A DNA stretch of 56,483 bases from assembly GCA_023382875.1 (NCBI GenBank), contig JAHDXH010000005.1:1-56483 (forward strand), written 5' to 3'. A program made the position numbers and the translations under genes. This DNA comes from Patescibacteria group bacterium. GTDB taxonomy: Bacteria; Patescibacteriota; Microgenomatia; UBA1400; PJMF01. The notes under the pieces were generated by a model, which worked only from the letters and a program-made list of their open reading frames with translations, searched no databases and was not told the origin of the DNA. Of the stretch, positions 18,887 through 28,493 are shown one piece after another (the stretch's first letter is position 1; the number at the start of each line of letters is the position of its first letter).

Positions 18887-19783
18887 ATGAAACTCATTTC
18901 CGGTACATCCAATCTTCCTTTAGCTCAAAAAATTGCCGACCAATTGGGCTCACCACTCCTTGATGTGGAAATCACTAAGTTTGCTAATGGTGAAAAAAGA
19001 GTTTGGGTCAAAGATAAAATTGCCGGCGAAAATGTTAGCTTGGTCCAATCTTTTAATAATCCTGTAGATGAAAATATTGTCGAAACTTTACTCATCATCG
19101 ATGCCCTAGAGCGCGCTGGAGCGCGCCACATCAACTTGATCATTCCTTGGATGGGTTATTCACTTCAGGATAAAGTCTTTAGAGAGGGTGAACCAATCGC
19201 CGCTAGAGTTATCGCTGACTTGCTTTCCAACTCACATGCCAAACGAGCGGTTTTACTCGACTTACACAACTCAAGTATTCCTGGATTTTTCTCGATTCCC
19301 ACTCAACACTTACTGGCTCTCAATCCTTTCGCCGAATACATCAGAGAAAATTTCAACCAAAATGAAACTATCATTGTCAGTCCTGACTTTGGTGGCTTGA
19401 AAAGAGCTCGCACCTTTGCCGAGCTACTAGGACTTGAGCTCGAAAATATCGACAAACATCGTGACCTTACGACCGGCAAAGTTACCCCCAAAGGCGTCAC
19501 TGGTGATGTCGAAGGCAAAATTTGTATTATCTACGATGATGTCATCAACACCGGCGGAACAGTGGTCGAAGTCGCCAAATTCCTCAAAGAAAAAGGTGCT
19601 AAAGAAGTGCACTTCTTAGTGACACACGGACTTTTTGCTGGCGATGGACTGATGAAAATGGAAGATCCAAGCATTGATAGTGTCGTCATCACCAACTCTA
19701 TTCATCACCTTAATCTGCCGCCAAAAATTAGAGTGATTGATGTGTCAAAATTATTGGCTGATTCAGTCAAAACTTGGGTCTAA
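18887..19783 (+). CDS. prs: ribose-phosphate pyrophosphokinase
   Basis: FANGEKRVWV, VSPDFGGLKRA, IIYDDVINTGGTVVE. Confidence 0.92.
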   Translation: MKLISGTSNLPLAQKIADQLGSPLLDVEITKFANGEKRVWVKDKIAGENVSLVQSFNNPVDENIVETLLIIDALERAGARHINLIIPWMGYSLQDKVFREGEPIAARVIADLLSNSHAKRAVLLDLHNSSIPGFFSIPTQHLLALNPFAEYIRENFNQNETIIVSPDFGGLKRARTFAELLGLELENIDKHRDLTTGKVTPKGVTGDVEGKICIIYDDVINTGGTVVEVAKFLKEKGAKEVHFLVTHGLFAGDGLMKMEDPSIDSVVITNSIHHLNLPPKIRVIDVSKLLADSVKTWV

Positions 19784-19819
19784 TTTTTTTAGCCAAAAAG
19801 CTCGTGTTATAATTTCGAC

Positions 19820-20052
19820 AGAAATATTTTTTGATCGCCAAAAAAAATGTGATCAAAAGCCCTGGCTCCTAACCAAGGTTCGAAACTCTGTTTCGAAATA
19901 GATGAGGACAAGTCTCGACCCTAACTCATCCGGCTCTGACCGTCACCAGCAATGAAGCTTAGAAATTCTAAGAAACCAAGGTGGTACCGCGGGTCAACAA
20001 CTCGCCCTTGCACACTAAATTAATACATTAGTGGTTGAGGGCGAGTTTTTTG
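19820..20052 (+). promoter_or_regulatory. T-box leader (tRNA-sensing) upstream of proS
   Basis: AAGGTGGTACCGCG antiterminator box at 19978-19991 followed by a terminator CTCGCCC...GGGCGAGTTTTTTG; structured leader after TATAAT at 19807. Confidence 0.88.
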
Positions 20053-20074
20053 TTATCTCAACCAGAAAAAATAT

Positions 20075-21751
20075 ATGAAATACTCAAAACTTTTTGGCAA
20101 AACCTCATACGGCGACCAAAGCGGTTCAGGCATGATAAGCCACCAGCTATTAACTAAAGGCGGTTTTATTCGCGAGTCAGTTGCAGGACGTTACTTCTTT
20201 TTACCACTGGGGTGGAGGGTTCAAGAAAAAATTAAAGCTGTAATTAAAGATGAGATGGACAAAGCAGGGGCACAAGAAATGATTTCACCTGTTCTGCATC
20301 CTCTCGAACTGTGGAAAGAAACCAACCGCACCAACACGGCTGGTTTTGAGCTGATGCAAGTCACCGACCGTCGTGGTGGCGAATTTGCCCTTGGTGGTAC
20401 TGCAGAAGAAATGTTTGTCGATGTAGTTAGAAAATTCAATCTTTCTTACAAAGATTTACCTTTCAATATTTATCAATTCTCAACCAAATTTAGAGATGAA
20501 TTAAGAGCTCGAGGCGGCTTATTACGCGTCCGCGAATTTGTCATGAAGGATGCTTATTCTTTCCATACTGATGCTGAAGATTTCAAAAAAGAGTACGACA
20601 AAATGGCAGAGACCTATACCAAAATTTATCAACGCCTCGGATTGGAAACTCGCGTCGTCAAAGCTGATAACGGCTATATCGGCGGAGAATATTGTCATGA
20701 ATTTCAAGTTGAGCATCCTGAAGGAGAAGGCCGTTTCTTTGTTTCTGAAGATGGTTCTTATTGTGCACATGAAGATATTGCTGAATTTGCCAGAGATGAA
20801 AAAAACATTGGCGAAACTGAAGACGAATACCAGGTTGTCGATGCAGTTCGCGGTAAAACCATGAATGATGGCGTCGAACTTCATGGCAAACCTTTATGGC
20901 AACAAATAAAAAATGTCATGTTCGCTGACGAAAAAGGTAATTTGATTTTGGCTGTTATTAGAGGTGACTTAGATGTCAATGAAACCAAACTCAAAAATTT
21001 ATTAAAAGCTGCTCAACTGAGAGCTGCCGAAGACAATGAAATTTATGCCCTGGGCAGTGAGCCAGGCTTCATTTCTCCCGTAGGCATGAAGGGTAAAGTA
21101 AAAATTGTGGGTGATATTTCACTAAGAACAATCAAAAATGGCTACACCGGTGCCAATCAAAAAAATAAGGATGCCCTCAATGTCAACCTTGGTCGTGACT
21201 TCGATTTAGATTTGGAAGGTGATATTGCTATGGCAGAAGCCGGCTTTTTGAGCCCTGATGGTCAGAGTAAATTAGAGGAAAAAAGAGGCATTGAAGTAGG
21301 TAACATTTTCCAACTTGGATACCATTACTCCAATCTGATGAAGGATGCCAACTTTGTTGATAAAGATGGCCAGAAAAAACCCTACTACATGGGTTGTTAT
21401 GGCATTGGCCTTGGTCGCACTTTGGCCACAATAGTTGAGAAGCATCACGATGAAAAAGGCATTATTTGGCCAGAAAACATTGCTCCATATCAAGTTCATT
21501 TGATTGATATTAATGAAAATGAAAAAGCTCAAATGATTTATCAAACATTGATTGAGGCTGGCGTTGAAGTTTTGTGGGATGACCGCAGTGAAAATGCGGG
21601 TCGCAAATTCAACGACTCTGATTTACTAGGACTACCCATCAGATTAGTGGTATCTAAAAAAACTGGTGATCAAATTGAGTGGAAAAAACGCAGCGAAACT
21701 CAAGCCGAATTAATCAACCTTGACCAAGTGTTGGAAAGACTGAAACAATAA
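20075..21751 (+). CDS. proS: prolyl-tRNA synthetase
   Basis: GFIRESVAGRYFFLPLGWRVQEKI, FRDELRARGGLLRVREFVMKDAYSFH, GCYGIGLGRTLA. Confidence 0.95.
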   Translation: MKYSKLFGKTSYGDQSGSGMISHQLLTKGGFIRESVAGRYFFLPLGWRVQEKIKAVIKDEMDKAGAQEMISPVLHPLELWKETNRTNTAGFELMQVTDRRGGEFALGGTAEEMFVDVVRKFNLSYKDLPFNIYQFSTKFRDELRARGGLLRVREFVMKDAYSFHTDAEDFKKEYDKMAETYTKIYQRLGLETRVVKADNGYIGGEYCHEFQVEHPEGEGRFFVSEDGSYCAHEDIAEFARDEKNIGETEDEYQVVDAVRGKTMNDGVELHGKPLWQQIKNVMFADEKGNLILAVIRGDLDVNETKLKNLLKAAQLRAAEDNEIYALGSEPGFISPVGMKGKVKIVGDISLRTIKNGYTGANQKNKDALNVNLGRDFDLDLEGDIAMAEAGFLSPDGQSKLEEKRGIEVGNIFQLGYHYSNLMKDANFVDKDGQKKPYYMGCYGIGLGRTLATIVEKHHDEKGIIWPENIAPYQVHLIDINENEKAQMIYQTLIEAGVEVLWDDRSENAGRKFNDSDLLGLPIRLVVSKKTGDQIEWKKRSETQAELINLDQVLERLKQ

Positions 21752-21763
21752 TCCTAATTAACT

Positions 21764-22102
21764 ATGGATCAAAATTACAAAAATTTAGTTTTTACCAAAC
21801 ACGCTTTGGAAAGATTGGGCGACAGAAGCATCTCAATGGATGCTATTTGGCAGACCGTTAGCCATCCGGATAAAAAGTTCAAAAACGATGGCAATAGCAC
21901 CAAATTTATTCGCAGAGTAAATGGCCGGAAAATTCATGCTGTAGCCACCTTTCTAAATAAAGAAAATAAATGGTTGGTTGTTTCTGTCTGGGTGAGGGGA
22001 GAAGATGACAAGCAACCTTTAGTCTGGCAAATTATTACCTTACCATTTAAAATCCTGTGGTGGCTTGTAAAAGCGATCTTTAAAACCCTGAGCAAAAATT
22101 AA
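21764..22102 (+). CDS. DUF4258-like protein with C-terminal hydrophobic tail
   Basis: FTKHALERLGDRSIS...; C-terminal ITLPFKILWWLVKAIF. Confidence 0.5.
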   Translation: MDQNYKNLVFTKHALERLGDRSISMDAIWQTVSHPDKKFKNDGNSTKFIRRVNGRKIHAVATFLNKENKWLVVSVWVRGEDDKQPLVWQIITLPFKILWWLVKAIFKTLSKN

Positions 22103-22208
22103 AAACTCAACCTATAACAGTTTTTTTCATAGCCAATAAATTTGTTATACGTTCTCTTTTCAACCCTTTTTGGGGCTGGGTTTTTTCTGCGTCAATGTAT
22201 ATATTACT

Positions 22209-22276
22209 ATCAATATCCCGGTGAGGAGCCCGCTGCGATCAACTAATTTTAAGTTGACTGCGGCGGGTAATTTTTT
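22209..22276 (+). terminator. strong hairpin terminator
   Basis: CCCGCTGCGATCAACTAATTTTAAGTTGACTGCGGCGGGTAATTTTTT. Confidence 0.65.
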
Positions 22277-22311
22277 ATCCATTTTCCAAAAAAAACAAAA
22301 GACAAACTCGT

Positions 22312-22388
22312 AATTAGTAATATTATTTTTGAGTTGATCTTGATGAAGGATTGAGTCACACATCAATGAAAAAATAATATTACTAATT
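22312..22388 (+). repeat. intergenic hairpin repeat, copy B (core GATGAAGGATTGAGTC)
   Basis: AATTAGTAATATTATTTTT/AAAAATAATATTACTAATT outer stem; inner TTGAT/ATCAA; 23-nt loop. Confidence 0.75.
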
Positions 22389-22418
22389 CTCGATGTTAGT
22401 CTGGTGTATACTACCTTC

Positions 22419-23291
22419 ATGGACAGAAAACTCATTGTTACCCACCACGCACCAGATTTAGACGCCGTCGGCTCAGTTTGGATGCTAAAACGCTTTGACG
22501 CTCAAGATTTTGCCGATAGTCATTTAGCTTTTGTTAACCCAGGTGAACAAATCAGCCTCGCCGAAGCTGAAGAACAAGGTTTTCAACTTCATGAAGTTAC
22601 CCACGTCGATACCGGACTTGGTGAATTTGATCACCACCAGCCAGAACAAGCTGGACCTAACATTTGTGCCACTTCATTAGTTTACGACCACGCTTGTCAA
22701 ATTCATCCCGAATTAAGTGAAGACAAAGCTCTAAAAATTATTGTCAAATATATTACAGAAATCGACCACTTTGGTGAAATTTTTTGGCCCAATGCCAACG
22801 ACACCAAATATCACTTCATGATCCATGAATTAATTCGTGGTTTAGAGTACCTAGAGCCCCATAACGACGAGTCGCAGATGCAATTTGGGCTAACATGCCT
22901 TGATAGCGTTTATGCCGTTTTAACCCAGCACCTAAAAGCTGAAGAAATCATTGAAGAAAAGGGCGAGAAATTTAAGTTAAGTTTTGGGGAAGCGCTGGCG
23001 CTCGACACTAGAAACGACGACACTCTCAAAGTCGCTCAAAAAATGGGCTATGTCCTAGTTGTCAGAAAAGATACAAAGCTTGGCAATATTCGTATTAAAG
23101 TTCGTCCTGATGCCCCAATTGATTTGAAGCCCCTTTATGAGAAAGTTTTGAAAAATGATAAAACCGGTACCTGGTTTTACCATGCTAGCGGCAAGATGCT
23201 TATCAATGGCTCGGTCAAGCATAGAAGTCAAACTCCCAGTCCATTATCATTAACTCAAATAGTTGATTTAATCAAAGAAGTTTATGAATGA
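22419..23291 (+). CDS. DHH-like phosphoesterase family protein
   Basis: VTHHAPDLDAVGSVWML and GEFDHHQ motifs; TATACT 6 nt upstream of ATG 22419. Confidence 0.6.
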   Translation: MDRKLIVTHHAPDLDAVGSVWMLKRFDAQDFADSHLAFVNPGEQISLAEAEEQGFQLHEVTHVDTGLGEFDHHQPEQAGPNICATSLVYDHACQIHPELSEDKALKIIVKYITEIDHFGEIFWPNANDTKYHFMIHELIRGLEYLEPHNDESQMQFGLTCLDSVYAVLTQHLKAEEIIEEKGEKFKLSFGEALALDTRNDDTLKVAQKMGYVLVVRKDTKLGNIRIKVRPDAPIDLKPLYEKVLKNDKTGTWFYHASGKMLINGSVKHRSQTPSPLSLTQIVDLIKEVYE

Positions 23292-23661
23292 AACTAATTG
23301 CCTTTTTTGCAAAATTATCGCTAAACAAATCCCCAGCACTATTCGCTATGAAGATGAAAATTGGCTAGCCTTCGACGACATCCATAAATCAGCTCCAGAA
23401 CATGTTTTACTTATCCCAAAAATCCACTACAAATCTCTAGAAGAGGTAGAAGCTAACGACAGCCAATTTCATAACGATCTACTTAAGACAGCTAGAAAAA
23501 TCGCTAGCCAAATTGGTATTAACGATAACTATAAGCTTTTTATGAATGTGGGCGACAAAGTTCAAATGATCCACCACCTTCACCTCCACCTCATGGGCGG
23601 TTGGTCAAAAGACATTACTACCGAGGAATTGGACAATCAATCTAATCAGGTTTTAAATTAA
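23284..23661 (+). CDS. HIT family (HinT-like) nucleotide hydrolase
   Basis: CLFCKIIAKQIPS, AFDDIHKSAPEHVLLIPK, IHHLHLHLMGG His triad. Confidence 0.93.
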   Translation: MNETNCLFCKIIAKQIPSTIRYEDENWLAFDDIHKSAPEHVLLIPKIHYKSLEEVEANDSQFHNDLLKTARKIASQIGINDNYKLFMNVGDKVQMIHHLHLHLMGGWSKDITTEELDNQSNQVLN

Positions 23662-25721
23662 TTTTTAAAAACTGAAATCAAAAAGCCAATATGCTCATCA
23701 GCGGTTTTACCGATTAAGTCCAAGCCTTCATTAATATCGTCTCTTGAAACGTTGGCGGCAAAAGATTTGTCTTTGAGTTTTTTCTTGACTGATTTTGCTT
23801 CCATATCAACGAAGCCATTTGGTCTCATCAAAGAAATTGCATGCATCAAACCAGATAGTTCATCGCAAGCAAATAAATATCTTTCAATCAAAGTTTCTGG
23901 ATTTTTGCCAGTTCTACCTGGCGCATGAGCTTTAATCGCTTCAATCAAAACACTTGGATAATCGGTCAAAATTTCGGTGACAGCTTTATTAGGATGTTCA
24001 TCTGGGAACATTTCCCAGTCCAAATCATGAAGTAAACCAGCTTGATACCAAAGTTCACTATCTTCACCAAGTTCTTGGGCGTAAGCCTCCATCGCTCTTG
24101 CTACCATTTGGCAATGGTGACGCAATGCTTCACTTTTAATATATTCATCCAATAAAGCTTCAGCTTGAGAGCGAGGCGGTAATCCAGCAGTTGCCTCAGC
24201 TTTTGGCTTGGAAGCTGGAGCTGACTTAACAGCCGGCTCTGTGGATTTTTGAGCTTGGCCATTTTCCTGAGAAACTGGTCTGATTGGTCTTAGAGTAGGG
24301 AAGGCAATGACTTCTTTAATACTCCAAGTATTAGTTAAGAACATCACCAAACGATCAATACCCATACCAATACCTCCGAGTGGTGGCATACCATATTCCA
24401 TTGCTTCCAAATAATCTTCATCCATTGGATGAGCTTCGGCATCGCCGGCTCTCATTCTTTTTTGTTCACCAGCAAAAATATTTCTTTGGTCGATCGAATC
24501 GGTAATCTCACTCCAGCCATCAGCTAATTCTTTACCACCAATGTAACACTCAAATCTTTCAGCAAGCTTATCATTGTGACGATGTTTTTTAGCCAAAGGA
24601 CTAACGTCACGTGGATAATCTCTAACCCAAGTTGGAGCAATTAAATGACCCGTCACTAATTTATCAAACAAACTAAACATTGCTTTGCCTCTGGTATATT
24701 CACCAATCAATTCAATGTTGTTTTGGCGCATTTTGGTTTGAATCTGCTCATCACTCATCTCCTCAAACTGGATGTCTGCATATTTGGCCAGAGCCTCAAC
24801 CATGGTAATTCTTTCCCATTTTCCACCCAGATCAACTTCTTGGTCGTAAACTTGAAGCATAGTGGAGCCATTAAGTTTTTGCACCAAGTGTTTGATCAAA
24901 GCTTCTGCGGTATTCATCATGACGTCGTAGTCAGCATAGGCGTGATACCACTCAATCATAGTGAATTCTGGTTGGTGAGTCTGGTCAATGCCTTCATTTC
25001 TAAAGTTGCGAGCAATTTCAAAAATTCTTTCATAACCACCAACAACCAATCTTTTCAAATAAAGTTCAGGAGCTAAACGCAAATAAAAATCAGTATCCAA
25101 AGCATTCATGTGGGTAGTGAATGGAGTAGCATTAGTACCACCATAAAGTGGTTGCAAAATTGGAGTTTCGACTTCGATAAAGTTGTATTCGTCTTGCAGG
25201 AAGCGACGCACTTCGCGAAGAATCAGCCAACGAGCGTCGAGAATTTTTTTGGTTTGAGGATTAACCAATAAATCTAAATATCTTTTTCTAAAACGAACTT
25301 CTTTGTCATCAGAGGCATTCCAAGCTGATGGCAGTGGTCTCAAGGCTTTGCCGTGGAATTCAAAATCAGAGGCAGTAATTGTAATTTCACCGGTGCGAGT
25401 TGGTGCAACTTCGCCTTCAACACCCAAAAAGTCACCAGCATCAATAAAGGTCAGTTGAGCAAATTTTTCACCCAAGTTTTTGGCATGAAGTAAAACCTGA
25501 ATTTTGCCAGTAGTGTCCTGTAAATCTAAAAAGACAACCTGGCCATGAGCTCTAATACTCATGATACGACCAGCAGTTTTAACACTTTTGCCATCGCTAG
25601 CCAAAGCTTCAGCAACAGAGTGAGTTTTGTTGTAAAAATATGGATGAATAGTTACACCCATATTTTCTAAGCTTTGTCTTTTTTCTTTTTTCGCCTGAAT
25701 TGTGTCGTCAATTCTTGACAT
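23658..25721 (-). CDS. lysS: lysyl-tRNA synthetase (class II) fused to C-terminal HD hydrolase domain
   Basis: LysRS motifs FRNEGIDQTHQPEFTMIEWY, GGIGMGIDRLVMFLT; Ala/Lys-rich linker then HHCQMVARAM...LLHDLDWEMFPDEHP...IKAHAPG...ACDELSG HD signature. Confidence 0.94.
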   Translation of the reverse strand: MSRIDDTIQAKKEKRQSLENMGVTIHPYFYNKTHSVAEALASDGKSVKTAGRIMSIRAHGQVVFLDLQDTTGKIQVLLHAKNLGEKFAQLTFIDAGDFLGVEGEVAPTRTGEITITASDFEFHGKALRPLPSAWNASDDKEVRFRKRYLDLLVNPQTKKILDARWLILREVRRFLQDEYNFIEVETPILQPLYGGTNATPFTTHMNALDTDFYLRLAPELYLKRLVVGGYERIFEIARNFRNEGIDQTHQPEFTMIEWYHAYADYDVMMNTAEALIKHLVQKLNGSTMLQVYDQEVDLGGKWERITMVEALAKYADIQFEEMSDEQIQTKMRQNNIELIGEYTRGKAMFSLFDKLVTGHLIAPTWVRDYPRDVSPLAKKHRHNDKLAERFECYIGGKELADGWSEITDSIDQRNIFAGEQKRMRAGDAEAHPMDEDYLEAMEYGMPPLGGIGMGIDRLVMFLTNTWSIKEVIAFPTLRPIRPVSQENGQAQKSTEPAVKSAPASKPKAEATAGLPPRSQAEALLDEYIKSEALRHHCQMVARAMEAYAQELGEDSELWYQAGLLHDLDWEMFPDEHPNKAVTEILTDYPSVLIEAIKAHAPGRTGKNPETLIERYLFACDELSGLMHAISLMRPNGFVDMEAKSVKKKLKDKSFAANVSRDDINEGLDLIGKTADEHIGFLISVFKN

Positions 25722-25772
25722 ATTAATTTTCTTTCTTCTCTAGTATGTATATTATAACCTGATAAATTAACA

Positions 25773-25803
25773 AAAAACCCCGCCTTTTAAGTGCGGGGTT
25801 TTG
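25773..25803 (-). terminator. Rho-independent terminator after greA
   Basis: ACCCCGCACTTAAAAGGCGGGGTTTTTTG on the minus strand. Confidence 0.85.
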
Positions 25804-25817
25804 GATTTTCTTAACGT

Positions 25818-26303
25818 TTATTTGATTTCATCTATTACGTAAGTCACCATCCCCGCAGGGGCCTTAACCTGAGCCTTGTCATCCTTGCTCTTACCAAGTA
25901 ATGCTTTGCCGATAGGTGATTCACTAGAAACTTTGCCTTCAAGTGGGTTAGATTCGAATTCACCCACAATATGGAAAGTGAATTTTTTATTTGGTTTGCC
26001 ATCAATGTGAACAATGACAGTGGTACCCATACCAACTTTTGATTTGCTGGTAGTAGCTTTGACAATTTGAGCTGTGTTCAAAACATCTTCGATTTCACTA
26101 ATTCGTGATTCAAGGAAGTTTTGCTCTTCTTTGGCATTGGTATATTCAGCATTTTCACTCAAGTCGCCATGAGCGCGAGCTGCAGCCACTCTTTGCACCA
26201 CGTGAGGCAATTTAACCTCTTTGAGCTCTTTGAGCTCTTGGCCTAATTCGTCAAATCCTTGTTGCGTCAACTGAACAGTTTTTTTGTATTGTTTTGCTGG
26301 CAT
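25818..26303 (-). CDS. greA: transcription elongation factor GreA
   Basis: ARAHGDLSENAEYTNAKEEQNFLESRI; SPIGKALLGKSKDD; start MPAKQ at 26303. Confidence 0.95.
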   Translation of the reverse strand: MPAKQYKKTVQLTQQGFDELGQELKELKEVKLPHVVQRVAAARAHGDLSENAEYTNAKEEQNFLESRISEIEDVLNTAQIVKATTSKSKVGMGTTVIVHIDGKPNKKFTFHIVGEFESNPLEGKVSSESPIGKALLGKSKDDKAQVKAPAGMVTYVIDEIK

Positions 26304-26452
26304 AATTGCCTTTCTAATAATCGTCCCGACACTACTTGAGGGTCGGGAGCGTTTCATCAATTTTTTTGTCCCCACAAGTTTATAATCAACCAACAGTTAT
26401 GTACAGGCTTTATCTACTCGAGATAAATAACCCATAGTTTATGAACAAAAGC

Positions 26453-28213
26453 CTACTTAACTGTAACTGACTTGGCTAAATTTCTTGGTTTATCAGGATC
26501 TAAATTTTTAGCTTTAGCCAAATATAAACCCAGCAATTGTACCAGAACCGCTTCCAGTAAAACGTTAGCATTTGGAACTGATTCAAAAGATAACCATTCA
26601 TCAAAAACCTGATGAAAATAGGGTGAAATACCAAGTATTTTACCCCCACGTGCTTTAATTTCTTCAGCATTGGCCAGAATATTAGCATCTTCCTCATCTC
26701 CACCCACAATCACAATTGTCCAAGTTCCTGGTTCAATTAAGGCAATGACTCCGTGTTTGAGCTCACCACCAGCAAAAGCTTCAAAGTGCAAATAAGCAGC
26801 TTCTTTTGCTTTGAGAGCGCACTCCAGAGCAATGGGGTAGTGAACACCACGTCCCAAAACAAAAACATGATTTTGTATACTCAAAAGATTTGCTATTTTT
26901 GCAACTTTGTCTAAATTTTCCGCTAAAAATAGCTTTCTAATATTTTTACTAGCCAAAGCCAAATTCTTAGTGGTTGCTTTGAGTTGTTTATTTAAACTAG
27001 AACAAATCAACAGCCAAGCGGTTATTTTTGCCACAAATGCTTTGGTAGAAACCACGCTGATTTCGGGACCAGCTTGCAGATGAAAACTTAAAGTTGATTC
27101 TCGGTCCAATGTCGAACTAATCCGATTAACTAATGCCAACAACTTTCTTTTCTTTTTCTTCAAAAATCCAACCTGCTCAATTAAATCAATAGTTTCACCA
27201 CTTTGTGACAAAAAAATTGGCAAAGTACTTTTTTTTATATTTTTCAAAAACAAACTCGCTTCACCCCCAGAGTAGGCTGTAGCAATGCGACTAACTTGGG
27301 CCAATAAATATTGACCAATCAAAGCTGCATAATAAGCTGTGCCGCAGCCGATCAAAAAAAACTCATCGTGTTGGTTTAGCAAAGATAAAAGCGATTTTTC
27401 TTGATTTTTGTAAGTGGAAATTAGCTTTTCAATGACAGTTGGAATTTCATTGATTTCCTTTTCAATAAAAAAATCGAAACCATCTTTTTGTAAATCTGAT
27501 ACTTCAAGATCTAGCATCTGCCAAGTAATTTTTTTACTTTTTTTAGTCTTAGCCGAGAAAAGCCGATCGCCAATGAAAACTTCACCTTCCTTAATGAAAT
27601 AAACTTTTTTTGTGTATGGAAGAAGGGCAATAGCATCACTGGCAAAATAATACCCGCCATCATTTTGACTAAAAACTAGTGGTGAACCATGACGATATGC
27701 CAAAACATTGTTGTTTTTCTTATCCAAAACAACAAATGCATTCAGTCCTTTAACTTTGGCCAGTGATTTGAAAAATGCCTCCTCAACTGACAGACTTTGG
27801 GCATTAAATGCCAAAAGATGAGCAAAGACTTCTGAGTCTGTCTCTGATTTGAAAACTAAATTAGGAATTTGTTTTTGTAACTCATCTTTAAGCTGTAAGT
27901 AGTTTTCAATAATTCCATTGTGAACAATTGCAAACCGACCATCAAAACTAAGATGCGGGTGAGCATTCTGCTTTGTCACGCCACCATGTGTAGCCCAACG
28001 CGTATGACCAATGCCGGCCAAAGAATCTGAGGTATTGGCAAGAACCGTACTGCCAATTTTTCCCGTGTCTTTTTCAACCAAAATTGTGTCATTTTCTATT
28101 GTCGCCACACCCCATGAATCATAACCACGATATTCAAGAGTTTTAAGTTCAGTCAATATTTCCCTATTTATAGCTCTTTTTTCTTTTACCACCATCCCAA
28201 AAATTCCACACAT
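26453..28213 (-). CDS. glmS: glutamine--fructose-6-phosphate aminotransferase
   Basis: MCGIFGMVV N-terminal Cys nucleophile, GIGHTRWATHGGVTKQNAHPH, SQSGETIDLI, LGRGVHYPIALECALKAKEAAYLHFEAFAGGELKHG; real start 28213. Confidence 0.95.
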   Translation of the reverse strand: MCGIFGMVVKEKRAINREILTELKTLEYRGYDSWGVATIENDTILVEKDTGKIGSTVLANTSDSLAGIGHTRWATHGGVTKQNAHPHLSFDGRFAIVHNGIIENYLQLKDELQKQIPNLVFKSETDSEVFAHLLAFNAQSLSVEEAFFKSLAKVKGLNAFVVLDKKNNNVLAYRHGSPLVFSQNDGGYYFASDAIALLPYTKKVYFIKEGEVFIGDRLFSAKTKKSKKITWQMLDLEVSDLQKDGFDFFIEKEINEIPTVIEKLISTYKNQEKSLLSLLNQHDEFFLIGCGTAYYAALIGQYLLAQVSRIATAYSGGEASLFLKNIKKSTLPIFLSQSGETIDLIEQVGFLKKKKRKLLALVNRISSTLDRESTLSFHLQAGPEISVVSTKAFVAKITAWLLICSSLNKQLKATTKNLALASKNIRKLFLAENLDKVAKIANLLSIQNHVFVLGRGVHYPIALECALKAKEAAYLHFEAFAGGELKHGVIALIEPGTWTIVIVGGDEEDANILANAEEIKARGGKILGISPYFHQVFDEWLSFESVPNANVLLEAVLVQLLGLYLAKAKNLDPDKPRNLAKSVTVK

Positions 28214-28434
28214 AAATGTGCCTTTCACAAAAGACCAAAAGGGAGAGTTGGTTGTGCAAAATGCCTCTTTATTTTTGATCTCACGATCAACTTTTGAAGA
28301 CAAATTTAACGATGACACCACACCGAAGGGTTTCCGCAGATACTCAGCTCAAATTAGTTGAGCTGGTCCGATTGTGCTTCAAAGCACCCCTTTCCTCGTT
28401 TCCTAGTTTTCATCCTAGGCCACACGCCATAATA
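28214..28434 (-). promoter_or_regulatory. long structured 5' leader of glmS (candidate riboswitch/ribozyme, class unknown)
   Basis: CCTAG/CTAGG hairpin, GTGC/GCAC hairpin, CAGCTCAA/TTTGAGCTG hairpin, closing AAGGG/CCCTT pairing giving a three-way-junction-like fold. Confidence 0.4.
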
Positions 28435-28493
28435 ATAATGAACTCATCTGCCATTTTGGCAAATAAATAACAATCACATCATAACACGGCGGA

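Noticed and set aside
28321-28400. TPP-riboswitch-like pieces (GGGGTGC, GCTGAG, ACCCTT) in the glmS leader
   Set aside because: The second TPP domain (CTGATCnGGnTAATnCCAGCGnAGGGAA) is absent, and the gene context is wrong.
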